Positions 28,510-38,489 of a DNA stretch of 64,000 nucleotides are shown one piece after another; the first letter of the stretch is position 1, and every line of letters starts with the position of its first letter. Below the pieces are notes generated by a model. That model saw only the letters and a list, made by a program, of their open reading frames with translations, was not told the origin of the DNA and did no database searches. The translations under genes were made by a program, and so were the position numbers. Where the stretch lies: assembly GCA_022846635.1 (NCBI GenBank), contig AP025685.1, positions 1,302,001-1,366,000 on the forward strand, read 5' to 3'. This DNA comes from Salmonella enterica subsp. enterica serovar Choleraesuis (GTDB lineage Bacteria > Pseudomonadota > Gammaproteobacteria > Enterobacterales > Enterobacteriaceae).

Positions 28510-30099
28510 TTATGGGCGCTTATCATCGCGCTGGGCCTGCTTCTGGCTCCAGGCAATGAGCGCCGTCGCGCTGAGCGGCCTTGCATAGAGATATCCCTGA
28601 AGGTACTTAACGCCGCGTGCAGTAAGCCACTGCGCCTGCTGCTCGGTCTCGACACCTTCTGCCACCGTCGACATACCCAGGCGCTGGGCCAGCGTCAGAA
28701 CGGCGTCCAGCACTGGCGAGGTAACGGTTTCTACGCCGATGGTATGGATAAAGCCGCGATCTATTTTCAGATAATCCAGGGTGAAACGCTCCAGATAGAT
28801 AAGTGCGCTATGTCCGGTACCAAAATCGTCGACGGCTATCTCAAAACCTTCACTGTGCAACCAGTGAAAAAGCTCGATTGCCTCCCGCTCTTTGAGCATA
28901 TCGCGCTCGGTTATTTCGAACACAATTTGAAAATGATCGGTAGGAAAAGCTGAAGTGAACTCCAAAATGTCCTGTTTGAAGCTTGGAGAATAGAGATGGC
29001 TGGGTGCCAGATTCACGCCGATTTTAGCCCCTCGTGGCAGCGCTTCCATCAAATGAGGAATATCGCGCCCAATCAGATGGAATAGGTGCTGGGTCAGCGG
29101 AATTATCATGTGCTGAGCCTCGGCGGCGGCGATAAAAATATCTGGTGAGATAGGGCCTGCCGACGGATGCTCCCAGCGCATTAGGGCCTCCACGCCGCCA
29201 ATCGATCCGGTTTTAGTATCAATGACCGGCTGATAGGCTACCCAGAAATGGTTTCGGCGGATGGCATTTTGAATATCTCGTCCCGGCCTGCGGCTCGCCA
29301 CCATAAACCAGGCACAGATAAGGCTGACAATAATAGATGTCGCCAGGGTGCCAAGCACGGTGAACCAAATTTCATTGTCACTCCAGCCTGCTGAATAGAT
29401 GCGTAGGGTAATTCCATATTTGCTAAGAGTAACGCTGCGCTCAAAACGGCGGGGTAATGCATCCACATTGATAAGTTTGTTATCAAAAGTGGTCAGCGCA
29501 TGACCCTTAATCAGCAGCGCCAGCTCGGTCTCTTTACGCGGTAGTAATTGCTCCAGCAGCCAGGCGTCGAGATTGAGATTAAGCGTTGTCATTACGCCGT
29601 TTCCAGGCATATTTTTACGCCCAAACCAGAGCACTATCGACGGCTGATGAGGCATTTTTAGGGTGCCAGGTAGCAGAGTAATATCGTAGGGTTTGCTGGT
29701 GTCCAGTTCCGGTACGTACTGTTTTAGGGCAAATAGGGTATTACCGGTTCCGGACGAGCAATACCCCACACCGTTTTTTACCAGAACCAGAGTGCGCACT
29801 TTCAGATCGAAAGTGGCTTTCATTGTCATTTGAGGGAAAGCGTTATCACAGCGGCTGCCCAGCAACGGGGCAACGGCTTCGGAGCTGGCGCTTATCTGGT
29901 TAAAGTAATCGACAAAATAGCGACTGGTGGCCGTTGCCAGTCGGTCAAACTCAACGTTGCGCTGATGACGGATAACCAGCAGGGCGATAATAATAAATAG
30001 AAACCCGCAGCCCATACCACACAGCAGGCTCTTGGTGATAAGTTTGCGTGAGCCGGTTATTTTCTTCGGTAGTAAGCTTTGCTGAATCATTAGTGACAT
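28510..30099 (-). CDS. pdeN: Cyclic-di-GMP phosphodiesterase PdeN (Rtn)
   Basis: Inner-membrane EAL phosphodiesterase of 529 residues (E. coli 518). Two membrane segments (about 26-46 and 245-265) flank a periplasmic CSS-motif sensor domain with LLGSRCDNAF and the family-naming YCSSGTG. The cytoplasmic EAL domain carries GGVEALMRWEHP, ITERDMLKERE, VDDFGTGHSAL and DYLKIDRGFI, all the expected metal-binding and catalytic residues, so it should be active. The ATG at 30099 is used; another at 30090 is possible. It lies between mepS and yejA as in E. coli. Confidence 0.94.
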   Translation of the reverse strand: MSLMIQQSLLPKKITGSRKLITKSLLCGMGCGFLFIIIALLVIRHQRNVEFDRLATATSRYFVDYFNQISASSEAVAPLLGSRCDNAFPQMTMKATFDLKVRTLVLVKNGVGYCSSGTGNTLFALKQYVPELDTSKPYDITLLPGTLKMPHQPSIVLWFGRKNMPGNGVMTTLNLNLDAWLLEQLLPRKETELALLIKGHALTTFDNKLINVDALPRRFERSVTLSKYGITLRIYSAGWSDNEIWFTVLGTLATSIIVSLICAWFMVASRRPGRDIQNAIRRNHFWVAYQPVIDTKTGSIGGVEALMRWEHPSAGPISPDIFIAAAEAQHMIIPLTQHLFHLIGRDIPHLMEALPRGAKIGVNLAPSHLYSPSFKQDILEFTSAFPTDHFQIVFEITERDMLKEREAIELFHWLHSEGFEIAVDDFGTGHSALIYLERFTLDYLKIDRGFIHTIGVETVTSPVLDAVLTLAQRLGMSTVAEGVETEQQAQWLTARGVKYLQGYLYARPLSATALIAWSQKQAQRDDKRP

Positions 30100-30280
30100 T
30101 TGCCCGTTAAGTGCGGAATCCTTCCGCAGTGTAGTCGCGACTGAACGGGTATACCGAACGAGCGCGTAGTATCCATTTATGCCGGATAACCCGTTGCCGG
30201 GGTCATATTATCCTGGCGGCAGATGATTCAATAATAGGCGGTTGGTTCAATAATCTATCAGATATGATTATTTAACAGAC

Positions 30281-30312
30281 AAAAAAAACGCTGCCAGGCA
30301 GCGTTTCTTTTT
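30281..30312 (-). terminator. Terminator after mepS
   Basis: AACGCTGCC and GGCAGCGTT arms with an A run on the plus-strand left side (T run on the minus strand) just beyond the mepS stop; the T-rich right side makes it potentially bidirectional. Confidence 0.88.
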
Positions 30313-30340
30313 GTTCGACAGGACAGGGATAAAAGCAAGA

Positions 30341-30910
30341 TTAACCTCTGCTCAGTACCCGCCGCGCTGCATTGTAACGCTTATTCCAATATGGCTCAGA
30401 CAGATTGGAAATAGTTACGCCGCTACTGGTAGACGCGTGTACGAACTGGTTATTACCAATATAGATACCAACGTGGCGACCGGTAGAACCCGCGCGGAAC
30501 AGAACTAAATCGCCGGTACGCAGTTTACTGCGAGAGACGGAGCGCCCCATATCCTGCTGTTCAGAGGTCGAACGCGGTAACTCAAGGCCAAATTGTTCGC
30601 GGAAAGTCCGCTGCACAAAAGCTGAACAATCAATGCCGCTTCTTGTGCTGCCGCCGAGGCGATAACGAACGCCTTTCCAGCTGGCATACTGATCCATAAG
30701 CCGTGATTTAACATCAAGGTTACGAACCATGTTTTCAAATTCATCCTGAGATGCCTGCAGTAAAAATCCGTTACTGTCATTGACTGCATGCATTTCAGAA
30801 TGTGAATTCTTTGCTGTATTAGTAGAGCTACAGGCTGAAAGTACAACTGCTACTGCCACTGCAGGTATTGCCCGCAGGATATATCTCAAAAATGGTTGAG
30901 ATTTGACCAT
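30341..30910 (-). CDS. mepS: Murein DD-endopeptidase MepS (Spr), lipoprotein
   Basis: NlpC/P60 enzyme that cleaves D-Ala-mDAP crosslinks so the sacculus can expand. 189 residues; signal peptide with lipobox LSAC. The catalytic Cys is in [11 protein letters not shown], and the two His are in [10 protein letters not shown] and [11 protein letters not shown]. coli MepS is degraded by Prc/NlpI. The gene has a long upstream region with a perfect hairpin (31015-31038). Confidence 0.95.
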   Translation of the reverse strand: MVKSQPFLRYILRAIPAVAVAVVLSACSSTNTAKNSHSEMHAVNDSNGFLLQASQDEFENMVRNLDVKSRLMDQYASWKGVRYRLGGSTRSGIDCSAFVQRTFREQFGLELPRSTSEQQDMGRSVSRSKLRTGDLVLFRAGSTGRHVGIYIGNNQFVHASTSSGVTISNLSEPYWNKRYNAARRVLSRG

Positions 30911-31257
30911 GTCGTTTTTTATCCCTTAATGTCCTTAACGATAAATATCGTTATGAAAGTGCCAACGCGACGAGACTAAATAGCAATTCACTGGTAGACA
31001 ATTCTCGCAGCCTGAAAATGTGGAATGACGCACATTTTATCTAAGCGCTGGAAGAATCAGCCACGCTAAGACACAAAACGCTGTTGAGATTACCCGAAGC
31101 CATAAGTGAAGGCGAGCACTTTTGGCTAACTTTTTATAAGAAATTGTGATGTACCAAAACAAAATGTAATAGAGTTCATAAAATAATCAAATCACCGCAG
31201 CCCGCATCCAATAAGGCTCACAGGAAATAGTTTCGACCGTTGTTAATGAAAGGTAGG
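30911..31257. other. Upstream region of mepS
   Basis: No gene visible. Contains a perfect hairpin AAAATGTG - 8 bases - CACATTTT at 31015-31038, about 105 bases before the mepS start, and AT-rich promoter-like sequence. Confidence 0.4.
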
Positions 31258-31310
31258 CAAAAAGAAAACAAGACCCATCATAATTCTGAACCGAATCACG
31301 ATGGGCCTAT
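31258..31310 (-). terminator. Probable terminator after lpxT
   Basis: On the minus strand GCCCATC ... GATGGGT arms around a loop, then TTGTTTTCTTTTT, about 15 bases after the lpxT stop. Confidence 0.65.
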
Positions 31311-31323
31311 AACCGGCAGGAAA

Positions 31324-32061
31324 TTATTTGATTGCTTTTTGACCAGGGATGATGCGGTCAAGCCAGGCGATGACCCGGTCGCTTAATGAAGTCATTAAGA
31401 TCCATGGCAATACCATCAGAACTACGGACAAAGAGCCGACAAAAACATCGGTAAACCAATGGGCGCCGCCCATGATTCTCGGCAGAATGAAAAACAGGAA
31501 AATAGCGATGGAAATGGTGAATGCCCGGCCACCGAAATAGCGCAGCATAAAGCCACAAAAAATGAGCAGCATAGTTCCATGGTCGCCAGGAAAGCTATCG
31601 CCGGAAGAGTCTTTAGTATCGATGCTAATCAGGTCGCGCATCCGATAGGTATCGGTAAAGGAGATTGAAGGGCTAGGGCGCTCAATTGGAATAGCCTGAC
31701 CAATTTGATTTAATAATACGGCACTAATAAGCATCGTCACGCCCATCAGTATAATTTTTCGCCGCCCGGCTTTTGATGCCGGAAGCCAGTAGCTCAACAT
31801 TAATGTTCCCATACAAAGCAGGGATATTGCGTCAAAGGCTCGATTATTAGTAATTGCTACTAGCCAGAGAAATCCGCGATGGGTGACCCACTGATGATTG
31901 AAGAAGTGATAAATTGCCGAATCTATCGGAAACCAAAAACCATGATTAGCGGGTAATAACCACGAGCAAAATAAGGCCACGCTAATAATATTGAGTGCCA
32001 ATATAGTTGGCAGGCGCGTTTTGCCTGCCGTCATCTCGTTAGTACGGTCAAAAATAGTCAC
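31324..32061 (-). CDS. lpxT: Lipid A 1-diphosphate synthase LpxT
   Basis: PAP2-family membrane enzyme that transfers phosphate from undecaprenyl diphosphate to lipid A at the periplasmic face. 245 residues (E. coli 237), from a GTG at 32061 with AGGA nine bases upstream. Six hydrophobic segments. The phosphatase motifs are IPIERPSPS, SSGDSFPGDHGTMLL and RIMGGAHWFTDV. It starts one base after the yeiR stop codon, so the two are co-transcribed. Confidence 0.92.
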   Translation of the reverse strand: MTIFDRTNEMTAGKTRLPTILALNIISVALFCSWLLPANHGFWFPIDSAIYHFFNHQWVTHRGFLWLVAITNNRAFDAISLLCMGTLMLSYWLPASKAGRRKIILMGVTMLISAVLLNQIGQAIPIERPSPSISFTDTYRMRDLISIDTKDSSGDSFPGDHGTMLLIFCGFMLRYFGGRAFTISIAIFLFFILPRIMGGAHWFTDVFVGSLSVVLMVLPWILMTSLSDRVIAWLDRIIPGQKAIK

Positions 32062-32062
32062 G

Positions 32063-33049
32063 TTAGTTGTCCTGTGCTAAACGAAGTTTCAGCAATGAAG
32101 ATTGCAGGATATTCCAGTCGCTCTCTTCCCTATGAATAAGCTCTATCCGGCTATCTGGCGGAGCTACCTGTTGCGTTTCTATATGCAGATCCTGACCCTG
32201 GCGATTTATACGCAGCATCCCTTCCGGAATTCGCAATACACCTTTAACCCGATCGACAGGGGCGAGACGCGCCCACTCCAGCAGGCCGACGGTGTCGAAA
32301 ACGGTTTCACTATCGAATATCCAGCCGCAGGCGAAATAACCCTGTCCATGATTGAGGCTGCGTCGCCAGCGCTGATGTTCGGGCAGACTCAATGCCGCCA
32401 GGCCCTTTTTGCTGGGATGCGAATGCTGATGATCGGCCGGGCTTGCCGGATGCAACATATTGCTTCGCGGAGTATCGAGCAGCTCAATAGCGACCTGACC
32501 TTGCGTTGCGTGGGTAAGCGTACGGTCCTGGCCGTTTTGCTCCCACCAGATATCCAGCGCGTGGCCGCTGGCCGGATCGCAGCGGTCGGCTTTATTGGCG
32601 ATGATGACATCGGCCACCGCCAGCTGGTCGCGAAAGTTAGTATCGGCCGCAACGCGCTCATCCAGAAGCTGGCGCGGATCAAGCAGGCACCAGGTGCCCA
32701 TTAGCTCTATCCAGGGAGCATAAACCTCACTATCCAGTAGCGACAGAATCTGGCCCGGATGCCCAAGTCCGGTTGGTTCAATCAGCAACCGGTCTGGTTT
32801 GCCCTGACGTAATAATGTGTTTAGCCCTACCTGCATTGGCAGACCGTTGACGCAGCACATGCAGCCGCCGGGGATCTCTTTGAGCAGCGCACCGCTATCG
32901 GCCAGCAAAGCACCGTCGATGCCAATCTCGCCAAATTCGTTAACCAGTACTGCCCACTTTTCAGAGGCCGGTTTGTTAGCCAACAGATGCAAAATGGTGG
33001 TTGTCTTACCGCTGCCAAGGAAACCGGTAATCAGGTTAGTTTTTGTCAC
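32063..33049 (-). CDS. yeiR: Zinc-binding GTPase YeiR (COG0523 family)
   Basis: G3E-family metallochaperone GTPase of 328 residues (E. coli 328). P-loop GFLGSGKTT at residues 10-18; the family metal motif GGCMCCVNG; the GTPase motif NKAD. A His-rich stretch in the middle (HPASPADHQHSHPSKK) could also bind metal. In E. coli YeiR binds zinc and contributes to metal-limited growth. Its partner gene downstream is lpxT. Confidence 0.93.
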   Translation of the reverse strand: MTKTNLITGFLGSGKTTTILHLLANKPASEKWAVLVNEFGEIGIDGALLADSGALLKEIPGGCMCCVNGLPMQVGLNTLLRQGKPDRLLIEPTGLGHPGQILSLLDSEVYAPWIELMGTWCLLDPRQLLDERVAADTNFRDQLAVADVIIANKADRCDPASGHALDIWWEQNGQDRTLTHATQGQVAIELLDTPRSNMLHPASPADHQHSHPSKKGLAALSLPEHQRWRRSLNHGQGYFACGWIFDSETVFDTVGLLEWARLAPVDRVKGVLRIPEGMLRINRQGQDLHIETQQVAPPDSRIELIHREESDWNILQSSLLKLRLAQDN

Positions 33050-33344
33050 AGGTACTCCGTAAGTCCATGTATGGGCTTTCCCGTAAAGTAAGGGTGCTAT
33101 CCTGGCGAAATTAGCAGTAAAAGAGAAGACGCGGATTTGTTGAATGTGATTGGAATATGTAACTTTTATTGTTATTTCTTTGTAATCAAAAGAAAATAAA
33201 AATTATCTCTTAGCGCAATACCTAAAATGTTAACGCGCAAAAGTAGCTTCTGTACTCACGTCAGGTCATTGTTTTTGCTAAAGCTGTCTCGCCATAACTC
33301 ACATCTGGAACAGCCAGCCTCGGTTTTACAGGCCAATTTCTCCT
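33050..33344. other. Gap between yeiR and efpL
   Basis: No gene recognised. AT-rich in the middle, presumably containing the yeiR promoter. A loosely palindromic patch near 33158-33178 (GTAAC ... GTTA) is too poor to call a Zur site. Confidence 0.35.
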
Positions 33345-33372
33345 ATAAAAAAGCCGCCCCGGAAGGCGGCTT
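33345..33372 (-). terminator. Terminator after efpL
   Basis: On the minus strand AAGCCGCC, loop TTCCGG, GGCGGCTT, then TTTTATA, about 20 bases after the stop. Confidence 0.9.
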
Positions 33373-33390
33373 GATACTTAAGGGCCAGAA

Positions 33391-33963
33391 TTAATCAGCA
33401 CGGCCCATAAAGCGACGTTCTTCTATATGTACGCGAATACGTTCGCCGGCAGAGATGTACTCTGGAACCTGAACCACAAGGCCGGTGCTCAGCGTTGCAG
33501 GCTTAGTGCGGGCACTGGCAGAAGCCCCTTTGATTCCTGGAGATGTTTCAACGATTTCCAGCTCAACGGTTTGAGGCAGTTCCAAAGCCAGAAGCTGGCC
33601 GTCCCAGGTCAGAACCTGGATACCCGGCATCCCGCCTTCCGGGATAAACAGCATCTCATCTTCAATCTGCTCTTTAGTGAAGGTGTATGGGGTGAAGTCT
33701 TCTTCATCCATAAAGATGATTTCGTTGCCGTCAATATAAGAGAAGGTCACGGGACGACGGCTCAGGGTGATGGTGTCCAGGATATCATCGCCCTTAAAGC
33801 GCTCTTCAACCTTAAGGCCGGTGCGCACATCGGTAAAGCGCATTTTATAAAGAGTGGCCGCGCCGCGGGCGCTAGGGGATTGAATGTCAATATCCTTAAC
33901 AATCAGCAGCTTGTTATTGTAGTTCAACACCATACCGCGTTTGATTTCGTTAGCTCTTGCCAT
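33391..33963 (-). CDS. efpL: Elongation factor P-like protein EfpL (YeiP)
   Basis: EF-P paralogue that relieves ribosome stalling at proline-rich and related motifs. 190 residues, as in E. coli. The KOW-like domain 1 carries the loop [12 protein letters not shown] with Arg at position 33, the residue that distinguishes EfpL from lysine-modified EF-P. OB domains 2 and 3 follow ([20 protein letters not shown]). In E. coli yeiQ lies between this gene and yeiR; it is absent here. Confidence 0.95.
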   Translation of the reverse strand: MARANEIKRGMVLNYNNKLLIVKDIDIQSPSARGAATLYKMRFTDVRTGLKVEERFKGDDILDTITLSRRPVTFSYIDGNEIIFMDEEDFTPYTFTKEQIEDEMLFIPEGGMPGIQVLTWDGQLLALELPQTVELEIVETSPGIKGASASARTKPATLSTGLVVQVPEYISAGERIRVHIEERRFMGRAD

Positions 33964-34263
33964 GAAAAAACCTGCCTGAAAAAAGGTGACAATAATATCG
34001 CGTCAAGGTACCCGCGTGGCGGGCCTCAGGCAAGCAAAAATCACACAATAACAGTGCTGATTCAGAGCATAGCGGCAGAAGTTCGGAATCTTATTTTCTG
34101 GTCTGCCGGAGTATGTGGGTGTAAAAAATATAATTATAAATTTGGTAAATATTTTAACCGGTTGTATTTTCAGTAAAAATATTAATATTTTTTGGGTTTG
34201 GTTATTTATTTGGTAAAAAGTACCGGTTTATACTGATATTCCATTTCAAGGGATGATGAAGTT
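33964..34263. other. Upstream region of efpL and of the yagU pair
   Basis: No gene seen. It holds a perfect 18-base AT palindrome (AAAAATATTAATATTTTT, 34175-34192) and a TATACT hexamer at 34229-34234 that could be the -10 box of the yagU pair. Confidence 0.45.
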
Positions 34264-34827
34264 ATGAAAATAAACAAATGGCTGGAACCCACGAATCCAC
34301 AACGCCGCCGTTATGGTGTGGCTCTATTCGTGGGGGTTGTCGGCGGTATCATGTCGGCATTCGTAAAATGGGGAGCGGAAGTACCATTACCCCCGCGCAC
34401 ATTTTCTGGCGGGCGTGATGAATTTAATCCACCCTATTTATTCTTACGGGATTATCTCGGTATAGATCCAACGCAAGTGATATATCATTTCTCCGAACAT
34501 ATTATTAATCCGGTTCATATTACCCACCTTATATTTTCACTGGTTTTTGCAATTGGCTACTGTCTGGTTGCTGAAGTATTCCCGAAAATTAAGCTTTGGC
34601 AGGGGGCTATGGCGGGGATTATTGCCACCATTGCCGTGCATTGGATAGCATTCCCGTTAATGCATTTAACACCGGGGTTGGGAAACCTTCCCTTTGATGA
34701 ATACGTCTCCGAGCTGTTTGGTCACATTGTTTGGTTTTGGGCCATTGAGATAATTCGCCGTGATTTGCGTAATAGGATAACCCATCTGCCCGATCCTGAA
34801 GTGCCTCTGGATACTCCGTGGAGATAA
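34264..34827 (+). CDS. YagU-family inner-membrane protein (first copy)
   Basis: DUF1440/YagU family, 187 residues. About four hydrophobic segments: 18-36 ([17 protein letters not shown]), 83-104, 115-137 and 155-170. Family motifs are [14 protein letters not shown], near IYHFSEHI, and [20 protein letters not shown]. coli YagU is linked to acid resistance and outer-membrane protein levels; whether that applies here is unknown. It is followed after 61 bases by a second member. Confidence 0.85.
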   Translation: MKINKWLEPTNPQRRRYGVALFVGVVGGIMSAFVKWGAEVPLPPRTFSGGRDEFNPPYLFLRDYLGIDPTQVIYHFSEHIINPVHITHLIFSLVFAIGYCLVAEVFPKIKLWQGAMAGIIATIAVHWIAFPLMHLTPGLGNLPFDEYVSELFGHIVWFWAIEIIRRDLRNRITHLPDPEVPLDTPWR

Positions 34828-34888
34828 TTCAACTGTTTGTTTTATATTGAAATTTTAAAAGTATTATTGCCCGTTAAGGATAGACAAT

Positions 34889-35422
34889 ATGCGGCTGCTC
34901 GACATTATGCATAAAAAAACGCGCGATCTTAACACTGCGCTGTGGGCCGGTTTTTTAGGCGGGAATATCGCAAGTTTTGTGAAATGGGGGACGGAAAACC
35001 CCTTTCCCCCACGCACTGCCGATCGGGCTATACCGCCCGCAGAAATGCTCAGCGATTTTGGCTTTAAAGTTAAAGATATGATTTATCATTACTCCGGGCA
35101 CATCGTTAATTGGGGTGTTGCAGGAGTGCATCATCTGTTTTCTGTCTTTTTTGCTATGTTTTATTGCGTGCTGGCTGAGTTATTTCCTCAAATAACGTTA
35201 TGGCGCGGAGTGGCTTTTGCACTGGTAATTACGGTTCTATTTCATGGAATTGTATTACCTGCTGGGGGCTGGGCTCCGCCGATGTGGGCGCTCCCCGCAG
35301 ATGAATTATGTTCAGAAACTTTTGGTCATATTGTCTGGATGTGGACGATTGAGGTTTTCCGCGGATATGTATTAAGGCATGCCAGGGATAAGGACCAGAA
35401 AATAAAACTCGAAAAGATATGA
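34889..35422 (+). CDS. YagU-family inner-membrane protein (second copy)
   Basis: 177 residues with the same pattern as its neighbour: FVKWGTENPFPPRT, DMIYHYSGHIVNW, LAELFPQITLWRG and ETFGHIVWMWTIEVFRGYVL. The two proteins are clearly homologous but far from identical, so the pair is an old duplication or two separate acquisitions. Binding site AAGGATAG precedes the ATG. Both are probably on one transcript. Confidence 0.85.
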   Translation: MRLLDIMHKKTRDLNTALWAGFLGGNIASFVKWGTENPFPPRTADRAIPPAEMLSDFGFKVKDMIYHYSGHIVNWGVAGVHHLFSVFFAMFYCVLAELFPQITLWRGVAFALVITVLFHGIVLPAGGWAPPMWALPADELCSETFGHIVWMWTIEVFRGYVLRHARDKDQKIKLEKI

Positions 35423-35586
35423 GATACACGATTTACTTTGACCTGTAGCTCATTATCAGGTGACTTTTTATATTCTCAGCGATAAATGCACGCCAGATGG
35501 GTTAATAATCCCGTCCGTCAGCAGGTGCTGGCGGATGGCGGGGATAAACTGTTACAGTCGGCGTTTTCCTGCTCCAGGAGAGCCAA

Positions 35587-35841
35587 ATGGAATGTCGTGC
35601 CGGTTGCGGTGCCTGCTGTATCGCCCCTTCAATCTCGAGCCCGTTACCGCAAATGCCTCACGGCAAGCCAGCAGGAGTTCCCTGTCCGCAGCTTGATGAG
35701 CACCTTCGCTGCCGCTTATTTAATTCTCCCCTGCGGCCCAAGGTGTGTGCCAGCCTGCAGCCTGACGAAGAAATGTGTGGCAATTCTCGTGAACAGGCGC
35801 TGACCTGGCTCATTCGGCTGGAGGAGGCCACTGCCCCTTAA
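35587..35841 (+). CDS. yeiW: YeiW, YkgJ-type Cys-cluster protein
   Basis: Protein of 84 residues, as in E. coli. The family Cys cluster CRAGCGACC lies at the start ([20 protein letters not shown]), with further Cys in VPCPQL, LRCRLF, KVCASL and EMCGNS. This suggests metal or Fe-S binding. CAGGAGAG precedes the ATG. The last 4 bases overlap the convergent setB stop. Function is unknown. Confidence 0.9.
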   Translation: MECRAGCGACCIAPSISSPLPQMPHGKPAGVPCPQLDEHLRCRLFNSPLRPKVCASLQPDEEMCGNSREQALTWLIRLEEATAP

Positions 35842-37016
35842 ACATCGCGAATGCGCCATAGGCAAAACGTGGTTACCGTTATCATCCCCAGCGCAATGTA
35901 AAAGACGCTGTGATAATTCCAGATTTCAGCCACTACCCCAGCCAGGGACCCGGCGATTATCCAACCCACTCTTGAGGTATTGGTATAAAGCGTTGTGGCG
36001 GAACCTGCCTGACCAGGCATTAAATCCTGAAAGTAGATCATCCCGATTCCGGCCAGAATGCCGATATAGAGCGCATTTAGCAGCTGCGCCGCGATAAGCA
36101 GCATGCTGTTATGTATGGTCAACAATGTCAGGTAAAACAGCAGCCCTCCCACCAGAGCAATGCGCATGAGCAGTCGTTTACCCAGGCGTTTAGCATAATA
36201 GCCCGCAATGAGCATTACCGGGATTTCCAGCCCCGCTGCGGTGCCCATCATAATACCCGCGAGTTTTTCCGGCAGATGTAACTCATTGATAATATACAGG
36301 GGCATATTTATCAGATAGAGGCTGTTGGTACCCCACATCATGGTACAGGCCACGAACAGTAGCAGAGCATCGCGCCGGTGCTGGCGCGGGGCCTCCAGGT
36401 GAGCGGAACTGTTATTTTCCTCCCGCTGTTGGCCTGGCAGGCAGTACCAGACAATAGCGGCGCATAACACGTAAACGCCCGCGGCAATCAGGTACATGGT
36501 TTTGAAGCCGTAACCCATTGCCAGCGCAAAGGCTAACGGTGGGCCAATCACCCACGCCAGTGAGACCTGGGCGCGCAAGAACGAACTATACATAACGGCT
36601 TCACGGCCGGTTTTATCAGCGTGTTCGCGAGCGAGAGCAAATAACTGCGGGTTGGCGGTAGAGCCAAAACTCAGCAAGCTGACGCCTACAAAAAGCAGTA
36701 GCGCATACTGGCGGTTCCAGGCGAACAGCAGGTAGCCCAGCACACCCAACAGGCAGCAGAAGAAAATCATCTGGCGACGGTCGCCGCGCCGGTCCGAGAG
36801 AACGGCTAACAACTGACTAATAATGATCCCGAGAATGGCGCTGCCGGTAAAGAACAGCCCAACCAGGGTGGGGCGCACATGAATAATATCGGTTAAAAAC
36901 AGGCTGAGCGTGGGGGTGTGCAGTGCGCCGGCAATACCCGTAAGAAATGCTACAACCAAAAACGCCGCCGAGGTGGAATCTATCGCGCGGCGGCGCAGGG
37001 CAGGAGAGTTTTGCAT
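35838..37016 (-). CDS. setB: Sugar efflux transporter SetB
   Basis: Major-facilitator exporter of the SET family, 392 residues with about 12 membrane segments. Family features include [20 protein letters not shown] in helix 1 and [16 protein letters not shown] in loop 2-3. E. coli SetB exports lactose, glucose and related sugars. Divergent from fruBKA, as in E. coli. Confidence 0.92.
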   Translation of the reverse strand: MQNSPALRRRAIDSTSAAFLVVAFLTGIAGALHTPTLSLFLTDIIHVRPTLVGLFFTGSAILGIIISQLLAVLSDRRGDRRQMIFFCCLLGVLGYLLFAWNRQYALLLFVGVSLLSFGSTANPQLFALAREHADKTGREAVMYSSFLRAQVSLAWVIGPPLAFALAMGYGFKTMYLIAAGVYVLCAAIVWYCLPGQQREENNSSAHLEAPRQHRRDALLLFVACTMMWGTNSLYLINMPLYIINELHLPEKLAGIMMGTAAGLEIPVMLIAGYYAKRLGKRLLMRIALVGGLLFYLTLLTIHNSMLLIAAQLLNALYIGILAGIGMIYFQDLMPGQAGSATTLYTNTSRVGWIIAGSLAGVVAEIWNYHSVFYIALGMITVTTFCLWRIRDV

Positions 37017-37256
37017 GAAAAACCAACAGATTGAAAATTGACGGGCGAAGTGTAAGGTTTTTATCTTTCCGGAGATAGCCTTTGCTGATGATATCGTGAG
37101 TCGATATCTGCTGAAGTTTGCTGAACATGATTTACCTCAGGTAGCCTGGCCGGCGGTCTGTTATCGGTTATTAACGAAAATGTGCTAAGCCTCTAACTTT
37201 CACCATCAAAGCGTGCTGATAACTTGCACAGCCATCGACTATTGCTCAGACTGACT

Positions 37257-37268
37257 TGAAACGTTTCA
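37257..37268. promoter_or_regulatory. Cra (FruR) operator 1 of fruBKA
   Basis: The perfect palindrome TGAAACGTTTCA matches the Cra consensus and lies 88 bases before the FruB start. Confidence 0.82.
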
Positions 37269-37321
37269 GCGTAACTTATAAACCATCCGATGAGAGTTAC
37301 GCTTCTGTTTTCCCGTTTAAA

Positions 37322-37335
37322 GCTGAAACGATTAG
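37322..37335 (+). promoter_or_regulatory. Cra (FruR) operator 2 of fruBKA
   Basis: GCTGAAACGATTAG matches the Cra half-palindrome consensus, 65 bases from operator 1 and just before the ribosome site. E. coli fruB also has two Cra operators. Fructose 1-phosphate would relieve repression. Confidence 0.8.
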
Positions 37336-37355
37336 TTTGGCGAGAGAGGAGAATC

Positions 37356-38489
37356 ATGTTCCAGTTATCATTACAGGCGATTCATCCCGGACAGCAGGCG
37401 GCTAGCAAAGAACAGGCTATTCGTCTGGTTGCCGATGCCCTTATAGCCGCAGGCAATGTTGGCCCTGGCTATATCGATGGCATGTTGGCGCGTGAACAGC
37501 AAACATCCACTTACCTGGGTAATGGGATTGCTATTCCCCATGGCACCACGGATACCCGTGACCTGGTGCTGAAAACCGGTGTTCAGGTCTTTCAGTTTCC
37601 ACAGGGCGTTGATTGGGGCGACGGGCAGATGGCCTGGGTCGTTATCGGCATTGCCGCCAGCTCAGATGAGCACCTCGGTTTATTGCGTCAGCTTACTCAT
37701 GTATTGAGCGACGATGAGCTAAGCGAGCCGCTGAGAACCACGGCAGATGCGGAAACGCTGCGTAGCATCCTGATGGGCGAGCGCCAGACATCTGAGCTAT
37801 TGTTCGATACCCGTACGCTTTCATTAGACGTTGAAGCCAAAGATTTACTGACTCTTCAGGCGTTGAATGCCGGCCGGTTACGCGCGCTGAATGCAGTTGA
37901 TGCGGCATTTGTTAGCGAAACCGTCAGCCAGTCGCCGCTGCATCTGGGGCAAGGAATCTGGCTCAATGATAGTCCGACCGGCAATCTCACCTCTGCCGTA
38001 GCCGTTGCCCGCCCAAATGTGTCCTTCGAATCAGACGATCAGCCGGTCGCCATGCTGATAACGGTCGTCGTTGCCGATGAACGGCCTCTCCATATTTTAA
38101 ATTGCCTCACCGATTTGATGGCTGCCGGAAAGGTTCCGGCGCTGTTAAAAGCTGACGGCGCGCAGCTGACGGGTTTGCTTAGTGGCGAAGCTCCTGCGGC
38201 TGATGATGTATTGAGTGCGGAGTTTGTGATCCGCAATGAGCACGGCCTGCATGCCCGGCCAGGCACCGTATTAGTGAACACTATCAAACAATTTTCGAGT
38301 GATATTACCGTGATGAATCTGGATGGAACGGGCAAGGCGGCAAATGGCCGTAGCCTGATGAAGGTCGTAGCTCTAGGGGTTAAAAAAGGCAACCGCCTGC
38401 GCTTTAGCGCACAGGGTGAAGATGCCGCAGCGGCGCTGAGTGCCATTGGTTCAGCCATTGAAGCCGGATTGGGCGAGGGGGTCGCATGA
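37356..38489 (+). CDS. fruB: Fructose PTS diphosphoryl transfer protein (IIA-HPr)
   Basis: Transfers phosphate from enzyme I to FruA. The start at 37356 ([14 protein letters not shown]) follows GAGAGGAG and gives 377 residues. An IIA-Fru domain (about 1-145) has the active His in [11 protein letters not shown] middle domain (about 150-280) follows, then a fused HPr-like domain (about 287-377) with the active His in [11 protein letters not shown] and the regulatory GRSLMKV. First gene of fruBKA; its stop overlaps the fruK ATG. Confidence 0.96.
   Translation: MFQLSLQAIHPGQQAASKEQAIRLVADALIAAGNVGPGYIDGMLAREQQTSTYLGNGIAIPHGTTDTRDLVLKTGVQVFQFPQGVDWGDGQMAWVVIGIAASSDEHLGLLRQLTHVLSDDELSEPLRTTADAETLRSILMGERQTSELLFDTRTLSLDVEAKDLLTLQALNAGRLRALNAVDAAFVSETVSQSPLHLGQGIWLNDSPTGNLTSAVAVARPNVSFESDDQPVAMLITVVVADERPLHILNCLTDLMAAGKVPALLKADGAQLTGLLSGEAPAADDVLSAEFVIRNEHGLHARPGTVLVNTIKQFSSDITVMNLDGTGKAANGRSLMKVVALGVKKGNRLRFSAQGEDAAAALSAIGSAIEAGLGEGVA

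Noticed and set aside
33150..33180. Zur-like site upstream of the zinc GTPase gene yeiR
   Set aside because: The dyad is weak (GTAAC/GTTA) and more than 100 bases from the start; it could be chance in AT-rich DNA.
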